From contig JBBMNZ010000095.1 of the NCBI GenBank assembly GCA_037954325.1, positions 58,501 to 122,500 on the forward strand: a DNA stretch of 64,000 nucleotides, written 5' to 3'. The position numbers and the translations under genes are program-made. Shown in pieces: positions 55,601 through 64,000 of the stretch (position 1 is the first letter of the stretch; each line of letters starts with the position of its first letter). The notes under the pieces are model-generated. The model had not been told where the DNA came from. It worked only from the letters and a program-made list of their open reading frames with translations, and made no database searches. The stretch comes from Fistularia commersonii. Taxonomy: Eukaryota > Chordata > Actinopteri > Syngnathiformes > Fistulariidae.

Positions 55601-55966
55601 CAAGAGGGGGTGTTGAGATAGGTGATCTCATTAGTTTTATTTGAGTTTACATTCTAGTATACATATGTTGTATTTGTATCTACTCTCAGGAAATGCATGG
55701 CACTTTATGACAAGGTTTGGGACTTGTTTTAGTTTTTCGCGACTGTTCAGCTAACTTGACGTTAACTTCTACGTCAGTGTTTTTTTTTTGGTATAGCGGT
55801 GCTGGCGGGAATTTTTCCCTCACTCTGTACTGTACATGTCCCATGGCTAACCGATGTTGATTCCCGGAGCTGTGAAGAAGAAAATAAAAGACGATTCAAA
55901 CAAGGCAAACTTGTGAATTCCTTCCGAAACATGGAAAACGAAGAAGCTGCGAACTTAAACGCAACA
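55601..55966 (+). repeat. Copia A purine tract and 3' LTR, copy 2
   Basis: CAAGAGGGGG (55,601-55,610) and the 356-bp LTR (55,611-55,966), followed by GTTTGGTTGTGG. Confidence 0.93.
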
Positions 55967-56022
55967 GTTTGGTTGTGGATGCGTTTCGGCTAATGCTATT
56001 AGCACAGCTATGATGAGTTAAG

Positions 56023-56054
<32 letters not shown>

Positions 56055-56419
56055 CTGTGTGTGTGTGTGTGTGCGTGTGTGTGAGTGTGAATTTGTTTAG
56101 GTGGGGGGGGGTCGCGGACAGGGAGTACCGGGGCCTCGAGCGGATGAGCTGAGAAGCGGAGGAGCGGAGGTAATGTTTCTCCTCTCAGAGGCGGGGAAGC
56201 TTGGGGGCAGAAGAACCCCTTAGACCGGCCAATGTGAGCCTTCTCCGGACATAGATCACCCGGACGTATGACTGGAGCTCCCGCACCTCTAGGCACACAC
56301 ATATGTGAATGAGTGGATGAGCTAATGTTTCTTTTGTTGTGGATACGTTTTGGCCAATGCTATTAGCACAGCTATGATGAGTTCAGGTGTGTGTGTGTGT
56401 GTCTGTGTGTGCGTGTGTA

Positions 56420-56451
<32 letters not shown>

Positions 56452-56994
56452 CGTGCGTGTGTGTGCGTGTGAATGTGTGCGTGACAGTTTGTTTAGGTGG
56501 AGGGGGTCGCGGACATGGAGTACCAGGCACTGTACCGGATGAGCTGAGGAGCGGAGGAGGGCAGAAGCCTGGACCGTGATTCGCTTATGTCCAGCGGTTC
56601 GGGGGTTCCAGGGCCAAAAGCGGTAAAGCGGAGGGACGGAGAAGCGGAGGAGGGGGGGAGAGCAGAAGCACGTCACGCAATTCGCCTGAGCTCGGAGGAT
56701 CGGGAGTACCAGGGCCCATAGCGGAGGAGCAGAGGAGCTGAGAAGCGGAGGATTGGAGGAGCGGACGTTATGTTTCTCTTTTCAAAGGCGGGGAAGATTT
56801 GAGGCAGCAGGACCCCTTAGACCGGCCAATGGGAGCCTTCCCCGGACATGGATCCCCCGGACGTATGACTGGAGTTCCCGGACATCAGGGCAAACACATG
56901 TGAATGAGTGGATGAGATAATGTTTGTGTGCTTGTGGATGTGCTAATGCTATTAGCACAGCTATGATGAGTTAAAGTCTGTGAGTGTTCGTGTT

Positions 56995-57045
<51 letters not shown>

Positions 57046-57894
57046 GCGTGACAGCTTGTTTAGGTGGAGGGGGTCGCGGACATGGAGTACCAGGGCCTGT
57101 ACCGGATGAGTTGTGGAGCGGAGGAGGGCAGAAGCCCTGCCCGTGATCCGCTTATGTCCAGCGGTTTGAGGGTTCCAGGGCCCAAAGCGGAGGAGCGGAG
57201 GAGGGAAGAAGCCCGGATCGTGATTCGCTTATGTCCAGCGGTTTGGGGGTTCTGGGGTCCAAAGCGGTAAAGCGTAGGAGCGGAGGAGAGCAGAAGCACG
57301 TCACGAAATTCGCCTGAGTTCGGAGGATCGGGATTACCAGGGCCAAATACGGAGGAGCGGAGGACTTGAGAAGCGGAGGAGGGCAGAAGCCTGGACCGTG
57401 ATTCGCTTATGTCCAGCGTTTCGGGGTTCCAGGGCCCAAAGCGGAAAAGCGGAGGAGCGGAGAAGCGAAGGAGGGGAGGAGAGCAGAAGGACATCACACA
57501 ATTCGCCCGAGTTCGCAGGATCGGGAGTACCAGGGCCAATAGCGGAGGAGGGGAGGAGCGGAGGAGCGGAAGAGCAGAGGAGGGCGGAAGCCCGGACCGT
57601 GATTCGCATATGTCCAGCGGTTCGGGCTTCCAGGGCGGGAGTACCAGGGCCAATAGCGGAGGAGGGGAGGAGCGGGGAAGCGGAGGAGGGGAGGAGAGCA
57701 GAAGAACGTCACGCAAGTCGCCTGAGCTCCGAGGATCGGGAGTACCAGGGCGCATAGCGGAGGAGCGGTTGAGCTGAGAAGCGGAGGTAATGTTTCTCTT
57801 TTCAAAGGCGGGGAATCTTTGAGGCAGCAGGACCCCTTAGACCGGCCAATGGGAGCCTTCTGCGGACATGGATTCCCCGGACGTATGACTGGAG
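55967..57894. repeat. Module 2 array
   Basis: Monomers with TATTAGCACAGC near 55,996, 56,362 and 56,950 and (TG)n at 56,024-56,087, 56,388-56,470 and 57,000-57,035. A stretch of degenerate octamer-rich repeats of ~110-190 bp (57,060-57,790) resembles the satellite at the window start. It ends at GACTGGAG, the target of copia C. No gene is seen. Confidence 0.85.
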
Positions 57895-58050
57895 TATTGT
57901 ATTTTAAGAACGAACTTTATTGCAGGCAGCATGAAAGAAAAAAACACGGAACGTTCTTCTTCCTTTGTTAAGACGCAAAAACACGCAGACGTCACACACT
58001 GATTTTGCAGTAGCGCCACCTATAGGTAAAAGTACCGCCCATTTACAACA
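57895..58050 (-). repeat. Copia C 3' LTR
   Basis: 156 bp. On the minus strand it starts TGTTGTAAATGGGCGG and contains TATAGGTGGCGCTACT. The + strand side carries TGGAG as target-site duplication. Confidence 0.93.
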
Positions 58051-58068
58051 CTCCCACTTACTTTTACC
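58051..58068 (-). promoter_or_regulatory. Copia C polypurine tract
   Basis: Minus strand GGTAAAAGTAAGTGGGAG directly before the 3' LTR. Confidence 0.7.
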
Positions 58069-58259
58069 AATAGCACCAAGTCCTGAGAAAATAATATTTC
58101 AAAGCTGTGTTCTTCCACGACAACAAAAACTGTAAACTTGTTTAACACCCCATTTTTAAGACAGTATTCCTATCACATTGGTTATACTGGAACTCTCTTT
58201 CACATTTTTTAGAAATCGCTTTGACTCGGCAGCGTTCTTCGTACACCTGTCAAGCATTT

Positions 58260-61200
58260 TTAAACAAAAAAGAGTCCGATCTCGCCCCTGAGATATTCAA
58301 ATCTCTGTCTACCGAGTGGCTTGGTAAAGATATCCGCTTTCATATCATTTGTTGGACAATATTGCAGTTCAATTTGTCCATTCTGCACACATTCACGGAT
58401 ATAGTGGTAGCGAATGTCTATGTGTTTGGTCCTGGAGTGATTTACAGGATTCTTTGCAATTGCGATGGCTCCTTGGTTATCTTCAAGGATCACTGTGGAC
58501 ACAGACTCTACACCGAGATCACACAGTAGTCGTTTCAGCCAGATTCCTTCTTGAGCTGCTTGACTGAGTGAGATGTATTCAGCTTCTGCTGTTGAAAGTG
58601 CTACTGTTGATTGTTTCTTGCTGAGCCAGCTTACTGCTCCTCCACTCAGAAGGAAGATGTCGCCTGTTGTTGACCGGCGATCATCTTGATCTCCAGCCCG
58701 GTCAGCATCCGAGTATCCGATTAAAGCTCCGGAGTCTGACCTCTCATATTTCAGAGCAAGATTTAATGTCCCTTTCAAGTATCGAAGTATCCTCTTTACA
58801 GCAGTCAGATGTGAAGCATCTGGATTTGCATTGAACTTCGACACAGCACTCACAGCTTGAGCTATGTCCGGTCTTGTCGCCATGGCAGCATACAGCAGAC
58901 TTCCAACCATTGACTGATAGGTATGCTGGTGCACTGACATACTGACACCATCACTCCTTTTTAGCCTGACGTTGGCATCTGCAGGAGTTGCCACAGGATT
59001 TGCATTATCCATTCCATACTTCCGAAGTATGGCTTCAATGTAATGCTTCTGCTGAAGAATGATACGATTCTTTTCTTTATCTTGGATGACAGAGATGCCT
59101 GGGATGTAGGACAGCTCACCCATGTCTTTCATCTTGTAGCACTCCTTGAGAGCTGCTTTGAGCTCGTCCATGCTCTCAGTGGACTCTGTAATCAGGATCA
59201 AATCATCCACGTAAACTGCTAGTATTTCAAGCTCTTGTCTTGATCTCACAAACACGCAGGGGTCTGATGTGCTCTGTTTGAATCCAATTTCCATCATGAA
59301 CTCCGTAAAAGCCTTGTTCCAACAGCGAGGAGACTGTCTCAGTCCATAGATTGATTTTTTTAGTTTGCATACCAGATGTTCCTGCCCTGTTTTGATGAAG
59401 CCCTCAGGTTGCTCCATGTATATTTCTTCTTCCAGGTGTCCATTGAGGAATGCAGTTACAACATCCATCTGGTGGACATGTAGACCCTTTTGAACAGCAA
59501 AGGACAGTAATGTACGAATAGAGCTCAATCGTACCACTGGTGAAAACGTTTCATCATAGTCAGCGCCATACAACTGTGTGTAGCCCTGTGCAACGAGTCT
59601 ACACTTGTATCGTTCCACTCTTCCATCACTGCGATGCTTGACTTTGAACACCCATCTGGATCCTACTGCCTTTCTGTCTCTTGGCAAGTCGACTAAGTCC
59701 CATGTCTCGTTTTCCAGCAGTGACTCATATTCCAAGTCAGCTGCCTCCTGCCAGTCTTTTGCATGAGGACTCTCCATTGCCTCTTTTAGTGAGAGTGGCT
59801 CTGTCACGCAACACATGTTTGCATAATGATCAACAGTCACTACATCAGCAAACTCATCATATCCAAATCTTATTGGAGGCTTTCTGATTCTGTCATTTTT
59901 TCTGACAGTGCTCTCAACAGTGACTTCGTCATGTTTTGTTTCACTCTCATCTATTTTCATAGTTATCTCGGTGTCTGTGCAGTGTACTTTCGGTTCCTGC
60001 TTCAAGTTAAAGTTGGATTCATCAAAGACGACATCTCGACGGATCAGAATCCTCCTCTTCTCTTCATCGTACAGGCGATAGCCTCTGGCATTGTTTGCAT
60101 ATCCCACGAAGCGCGGCTTCACAGTCTTTTTGTCCAGCTTCTTTCTCTCTTCATCTGGGACAAGTGCATAGGCAATACAGCCAAACACCTTCATGTGACC
60201 CACATTAGGTTTTTTCCCACACCATCTCTGGTACGGTGTCTCTCCCTTCGGGACAGAAGTAGGCAGCCTGTTCTGTATGTAAGCTGCTGTGGCAACAGCC
60301 TCTGCCCAGAACATCTTTGGTAACTTAGCATGAGACAACATGCTCCTTGCTGCTTCAACGAGTGTTCTATTTTTTCTTTCAGCAACTCCGTTTTGCTGTG
60401 GTGAGTGAGGTCCAGTCATTTCATGGTGGATGCCTTGAACCTTCAAATATTCTTGAAACTCCCTTGAGGTGTACTCACCACCATTGTCTGTTCTCAGCCT
60501 CTGGATGCTTAGTCCACACTCATTTGTGAATGTCTTCTCAAATTCCTTGAATTTACACAGCACTTCATTCTTCTGTTTCATGAAGTATACCTTGGAGCAT
60601 CTTGAGTAATCGTCTGTGAAAGTCACAAAATATTTGGATCCACTTATAGATTCAGTTTGCATGGGACCACAGACATCACGATGAATTAACTGCATCTTGC
60701 GCTCGGAACGTATTTCTCCAATCGACTTGAATGGCTTTTTAGCCAGCTTGCCCTCCACACATCCTTCACAGAAGGGAACTTCTTTGTCTGCAGAGAAGTC
60801 CACTCCGTTCACCAGACCTTTTAGTTCCTTCAGCTTGGTAGTGTGACCGAGGCGCCGGTGCCACAAGATAGCAGCTACTGATGCACTGTGAGTGACTGAT
60901 TCATTTCCTTTCACATCTAGCTGATATAGTCCATCAGCTCTTCGTGTTCCCATTCCTTTAAGAGTTCCATCTTTTCCACGAATGTAGCAGCAGGACCTCT
61001 TAAACTGAACCGTATTTCCCTTTTTGGTGGCAGCTCCCACTGAGAATAAATTCCCAGAAAGTTTTGGAACATACAGCACATCATACATCGTAGCATTTTT
61101 TACCTTGCTTGACTTGAAGGTCATTGTCATGTTGACATTTCCAATTCCCAGGGCATCAACCACCCTGCCGTCACCGAGCTTCACTGACTGTTCTTTTGAG

Positions 61201-62144
61201 AACTGCTGGTATTCCTTAAGAATTCCTTGCTCGCATGTCATGTGCTTTGATGCTCCAGAATCAATTAACCACTCAAACTGATGTGGTTTTTCTGAGCTTT
61301 CCCTTCTAGCTACAAAGGCACTTTCAGATGAACCATCCTCATCCTCACACACCACATTTTTAGCTTTGTGGATTTTCTTTTTTGATTTGTTTTTCCAGCT
61401 TGGACAGTCACGTTTAATGTGGCCTTCCTTCCCACATTTATAGCATCTCCATGTGCTTTGTCCTGCTCCCACTGCTTTGGAGCGATCCTGCAGATTGCCA
61501 CACACCTGTGATGACATTGCTGCTGCACCACCTGAAGGACCACCACTGTAATCATTAGCATTCACTCGCTTTTGTTCCTCATCGATTAACGCTTGTTGAA
61601 CAAATTTGAGTGTCAGGTTGTCAATCTTTGTTTCCAGTGCAGTGACAACTGTAGCGTAACTTGGTGGTAAACTTCCCAACAATGTTACAATTTGGTCTTC
61701 CTCTTCAATTACAGCTCCTATTGCTGATAACTGGTCAGTCAGTTCTTTCATTTGTTTGAGGTGCTCAGTCAAACCATCTCCTTCCTTCATTTCGCACCTG
61801 AAATATTTCTTCTTCAGAAATAGTTTATTTGCCAGCGTGTCTCTTTCAAAAATATCTTTCAGTGTAGTCCACACTTCTTTGGGAGTCTTACAGTTTGTAA
61901 TCAGGTACAACAGGGATGAACTTACATTGAGCACTAACACAGAGAACGCTTTCTCTCTCTGTTTCGTGAACTCACCCTGTGCTGCTGCGTTAGCATCTGG
62001 GGCTAATGTGTCTTCCTCTGTTAGCATTCGCCACAGTCCTTTAGCCTTTAGCAGATGTTCCATTTGAAACTTCCACGTTGCCCAATTCTCCGGTCCGCTC
62101 AGCTTGTCGATAAACAGCTTGTCCTCCATTGTGAGTTCCCACAA
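58260..62144 (-). CDS. Copia C Gag-Pol polyprotein, 1,294 codons, uninterrupted
   Basis: One frame encodes all functions. Gag FIDKLSGPENWATWKFQMEH is at ~11-30 and the zinc knuckle CYKCGKEGHIKRDC at ~234-247. Protease is IDSGASKHM, catalytic Asp ~295. The integrase zinc finger is His429, His434, Cys459, Cys462, with core Asp490, Asp553, Glu589 (spacings 62 and 35). RT has HQMDVVTAFLNG ~891 and YVDD ~978-981. RNase H Asp1146, Glu1187, Asp1222 precede QYCPTNDMKADIFTKPL at the end. The start may be the sixth codon (62,129, MEDKLFIDKL), 70 bp after the primer site. Unusual residues are YIPG for YFLG near 1013, SDADRAGD for the common DADWAGD, and TTGD for TTGY near 1160. It is probably translated and self-cleaved in virus-like particles; activity is unproven. 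Confidence 0.93.
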   Translation of the reverse strand: MWELTMEDKLFIDKLSGPENWATWKFQMEHLLKAKGLWRMLTEEDTLAPDANAAAQGEFTKQREKAFSVLVLNVSSSLLYLITNCKTPKEVWTTLKDIFERDTLANKLFLKKKYFRCEMKEGDGLTEHLKQMKELTDQLSAIGAVIEEEDQIVTLLGSLPPSYATVVTALETKIDNLTLKFVQQALIDEEQKRVNANDYSGGPSGGAAAMSSQVCGNLQDRSKAVGAGQSTWRCYKCGKEGHIKRDCPSWKNKSKKKIHKAKNVVCEDEDGSSESAFVARRESSEKPHQFEWLIDSGASKHMTCEQGILKEYQQFSKEQSVKLGDGRVVDALGIGNVNMTMTFKSSKVKNATMYDVLYVPKLSGNLFSVGAATKKGNTVQFKRSCCYIRGKDGTLKGMGTRRADGLYQLDVKGNESVTHSASVAAILWHRRLGHTTKLKELKGLVNGVDFSADKEVPFCEGCVEGKLAKKPFKSIGEIRSERKMQLIHRDVCGPMQTESISGSKYFVTFTDDYSRCSKVYFMKQKNEVLCKFKEFEKTFTNECGLSIQRLRTDNGGEYTSREFQEYLKVQGIHHEMTGPHSPQQNGVAERKNRTLVEAARSMLSHAKLPKMFWAEAVATAAYIQNRLPTSVPKGETPYQRWCGKKPNVGHMKVFGCIAYALVPDEERKKLDKKTVKPRFVGYANNARGYRLYDEEKRRILIRRDVVFDESNFNLKQEPKVHCTDTEITMKIDESETKHDEVTVESTVRKNDRIRKPPIRFGYDEFADVVTVDHYANMCCVTEPLSLKEAMESPHAKDWQEAADLEYESLLENETWDLVDLPRDRKAVGSRWVFKVKHRSDGRVERYKCRLVAQGYTQLYGADYDETFSPVVRLSSIRTLLSFAVQKGLHVHQMDVVTAFLNGHLEEEIYMEQPEGFIKTGQEHLVCKLKKSIYGLRQSPRCWNKAFTEFMMEIGFKQSTSDPCVFVRSRQELEILAVYVDDLILITESTESMDELKAALKECYKMKDMGELSYIPGISVIQDKEKNRIILQQKHYIEAILRKYGMDNANPVATPADANVRLKRSDGVSMSVHQHTYQSMVGSLLYAAMATRPDIAQAVSAVSKFNANPDASHLTAVKRILRYLKGTLNLALKYERSDSGALIGYSDADRAGDQDDRRSTTGDIFLLSGGAVSWLSKKQSTVALSTAEAEYISLSQAAQEGIWLKRLLCDLGVESVSTVILEDNQGAIAIAKNPVNHSRTKHIDIRYHYIRECVQNGQIELQYCPTNDMKADIFTKPLGRQRFEYLRGEIGLFFV

Positions 62145-62198
62145 TACTGTTCACTATCACACAAAATATTCAGTGTAATCCAGCCTTTTAGAGACACT

Positions 62199-62212
62199 CT
62201 GGGCCCATAACC
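62199..62212 (-). promoter_or_regulatory. Copia C primer binding site
   Basis: Minus strand GGTTATGGGCCCAG immediately after the 5' LTR, complementary to the initiator Met tRNA anticodon arm. Confidence 0.87.
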
Positions 62213-62368
62213 TATTGTATTTTAAGAACGAACTTTATTGCAGGCAGCATGAAAGAAAAAAACACGTAACGTTCTTCTTCCTTTGTTAAGACGCAAAAAC
62301 ACACAGACGTAACACACTGATATAGCAGTAGCGCCACCTATAGGTAAAAGTACCGCCCATTTACAACA
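62213..62368 (-). repeat. Copia C 5' LTR
   Basis: 156 bp, five differences from the 3' LTR; TGGAG follows at 62,369-62,373. Confidence 0.93.
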
Positions 62369-62504
62369 TGGAGCTCCCGGACCTCTGGGCACACACATGT
62401 GAATGAGTGGATGAGATCATGTTTGTGTGCTTGTGGATGTGTTTTGGCTAATGCTATTAGCACAGCTATGATGAGTTAAGGTGTGTGTAAGTGTGTTTGT
62501 GTGC

Positions 62505-62540
<36 letters not shown>

Positions 62541-62825
62541 TTGTGACAGTTTGTTAAGGTGGAGGGGGTCGCGGACATGGAGTACCAGGGCCTGTACCGG
62601 ATGAGTGGAGGAGCGGAGGAGGGCAGAAATCCTGCCCGTGATTCGCTTATGTCCAGCGGTTCAGGGGTTCCAAGCCCCAAAGCGGAAAAGCGGACGAGCG
62701 GAGAATAGCAGAAGCACGTCACGCAATTCGCCTGAGTTCGGAGGATCGGGGGTACCAGGGCCAATAGCGGAGGAGCGGTGGAGCTGAGAAACAGAAGATT
62801 GGAGGAGCGGAAGTAATGTTTCTCC
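62369..62825. repeat. Module 2 monomer with (TG)n
   Basis: Continuation of the monomer interrupted by copia C: GAGCTCCCGGACCTCTGGGC, GCTAATGCTATTAGCACAGC (62,446-62,465), (TG)n to about 62,540 and octamer-rich sequence ending GTAATGTTTCTCC. Confidence 0.85.
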
Positions 62826-63408
62826 TAATTTTTTTTTTCGTTTTTAATTTCATTTGTCTATCTATTTATTTAATTATTTCCTTTCAATTTCTTTTTTTGT
62901 CTAGCATAATAAACTTCTTCCAGTTCTGCAAAGCAAGAGACGTGCCACACATATTATTCCTCCGTAAAAGACCCAGCCGGTATTGAGGGGTAACTCACAG
63001 ATCTCCTGGCCTGGCCAAGTTCTTCGTTCACAAAAACAGAATGCAGCAATGTTCCCCAAATTTTAATTTCTTCATAAACGATTTTGAATAATTAAAAAAA
63101 AAAAAAATCCTTAAAACTTATGGAAAAATCCAAAAACCAAAAAACATACAGTTTGATGTCTGAAATTCCTTGTAAACCGCAGACCAAATAACATGGTTTA
63201 TTCCCCTTGCAATTTTTTTTTTCGTTTTTAATTTAATTTGTCCATCTATTTATTTAATTATACACTATTAACTTGTCCATATGTCCTTTTCTTCCTCATC
63301 CCTGGTTGTTTCATTGACATTCAGTTCTACCGTGCCACGTTTATTTGTACATTTGTATATTTGTGTGTACTATTAATGTTCAATTAAAAAAAAAAAAAAA
63401 AAAAAAAA
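62826..63408 (+). other. L1 3' UTR scrap, LTR-B fragment and L1 3' end with poly(A)
   Basis: 62,826-62,906 is L1-like 3' UTR. About 62,907-63,008 matches the middle and 3' part of the copia B LTR (CTTCCAGTTCTGCAAAGCAA to CAGATCTCCTG). At CTGGCCTGGCCAAG it switches to the L1 ORF2 end and 3' UTR, finishing in poly(A) at 63,386-63,408. No open gene. Confidence 0.75.
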
Positions 63409-63655
63409 GAATGAGAGGCTGAGAAAATCTCCATGTCTCTCTCTCTCTCTCTCCCCCTTAATGCCCCCCCCCCCCCTTCCTCCTAACGGCGTCCGAAGCG
63501 ACGAGATTCTCGCCGTTGTTGTGGAAGCTTGGTAAAGGATTCCCCGCGTCGGTGCGAGCGATGCGTTTCGAGGCGTATTGCATGCGTGTATGAAGGGGGG
63601 GGGGTCTACAGGACCCCGCAGAGCGGCAAAGCTGCACCTTCTCCGGACATCGATG
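63409..63655 (+). repeat. Module 3 block after poly(A)
   Basis: GAATGAGAGGCTGAGAAAAT, (TC)n, C-run, GTAAAGGATTCCCCGCGTCG, G-run and CACCTTCTCCGGACATCGAT, as at 14,627. Cut by an LTR-B fragment at about 63,656. Confidence 0.75.
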
Positions 63656-64000
63656 TTGTTATCTGAGAAATATGCTCTCAGTTATTTTCGTTTTATTTTG
63701 AAGGGCCAGTCCCAACTTCTGGTCTGTCCGTTGTGTTTTTATTTGCTTGAAAATAAACTTAACTTCCTCCAGTTCTGCAAAGCAAGAGACGTGTCACACA
63801 TATTATTCCTCCGTAAAAGACCCAGCCGGTAACACGCAGATCTACTGGCCTGGCCAAGTTCTTCATTCACAAAAACAGAATGCAAAACTGTTCCCCAAAT
63901 TTTAATTTCTTCATAAACGATTTTGAATTATAAAAAAAAATCCTTAAAACTTATGGAAAAATCCAAAAACCAAAAAATATACAGTTTGATGTCTGAGATT
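63656..64000 (+). other. Copia B LTR fragment joined to L1 3' end
   Basis: TGTTATCTGAGAAATATGCT at about 63,657 starts an LTR-B copy that runs, with a short deletion (GTATTGAGGGGTA lost), to CAGATCTACTG. It then switches to GCCTGGCCAAGTTCTTCATT of the L1 end at the same joint as at 63,008. It continues off the window in L1 3' UTR. Confidence 0.75.

Larger units (their letters stand above)
51127..55966 (+). mobile_element. Copia A element, copy 2 (4,840 bp)
   Basis: Same structure and same flanks (AGGAC left, GTTTG right) as copy 1, lacking only the extra A. Apart from the shared TGA and TAA its coding region is uninterrupted, so it is the better representative of the family. The two LTRs differ at the same four places as in copy 1, consistent with duplication of one insertion. 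Confidence 0.93.
57895..62368 (-). mobile_element. Copia C element, complete (4,474 bp)
   Basis: Identical-length 156-bp LTRs (57,895-58,050 and 62,213-62,368), primer site, one uninterrupted polyprotein frame and purine tract. TGGAG flanks both sides (57,890-57,894 and 62,369-62,373), and the empty site GACTGGAGCTCCCG is present in other module 2 monomers. The LTRs differ at 5 of 156 positions (about 3 percent). LTR ends are TGTTG...CAATA, so the terminal CA is replaced by TA. The polyprotein is clearly distinct from copia A/B. Confidence 0.95.

Noticed and set aside
59681..60529. Plus-strand frames opposite the copia C polyprotein
   Set aside because: Antisense to a well-supported 1,294-codon frame with all copia domains.

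Overview
The window is a transposon graveyard and satellite block from an animal genome, most likely a ray-finned fish. This rests on retroelement types: several vertebrate-style copia (Ty1/copia) families primed by initiator Met tRNA, an RTE LINE with the 3' end typical of fish, an L1/Tx1-like LINE, a CR1/L2/Rex1-group LINE, a short LINE tail ending in a TTAATAAAGT-type 3' end, and a degraded retroviral env with its LTR. I see no host single-copy gene, no tRNA or rRNA gene and nothing prokaryotic. The species cannot be told from the sequence.

Layout. 1-8,098 is a G-rich minisatellite built on the octamer GCGGAGGA with longer spacer units and a ~2.9 kb higher-order duplication. 8,099-14,093 is a tandem array of a larger composite monomer (here 'module 2': GACATAGATCCCCCGGACG...GAGCTAATG, GCTAATGCTATTAGCACAGC, a (TG)n tract, a G-run, then octamer sequence), interrupted by a 396-bp LINE tail at 12,841-13,236. 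14,094-22,336 holds internally deleted L1-like derivatives, fragments of copia family B, an RTE 3' end with an expanded (GAA/TTC) tail and a recurring ~480-bp block (called BRM here, open for 123 codons). 22,337-25,737 is the 3' part of copia family A on the minus strand, with an RTE inserted in its reverse transcriptase. 25,763-31,528 is a head-to-tail array of chimeric units (copia B + LTR start + BRM + GAA tract + RTE). 32,026-36,866 is copia A copy 1. 36,867-40,907 has module 2, L1 derivatives, a copia B 5' LTR with primer site and a Rex1-group fragment. 40,909-42,718 is the retroviral LTR and env. 42,719-50,650 repeats the chimeric units as a large inverted repeat around a long RTE, and 51,127-55,966 is copia A copy 2. 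57,895-62,368 is a complete copia of a third family (C) with an uninterrupted 1,294-codon polyprotein and matching target-site duplication. 62,369-64,000 is module 2, L1 3' ends and LTR-B fragments.

How parts relate. About 24.0-37.28 kb and 45.37-56.38 kb are direct copies of one segment, the second having lost ~2.24 kb by recombination between two copia B repeats. 14.6-18.35 kb is an inverted copy of 28.6-31.95 kb, and 42.7-44.84 is an inverted copy of 47.1-49.28. Copia A supplies protease, integrase, RT and RNase H but carries shared stop codons; copia B copies all lack RNase H; only copia C looks structurally complete. Such near-identical duplications can also come from assembly error, so the large-scale structure deserves long-read support.
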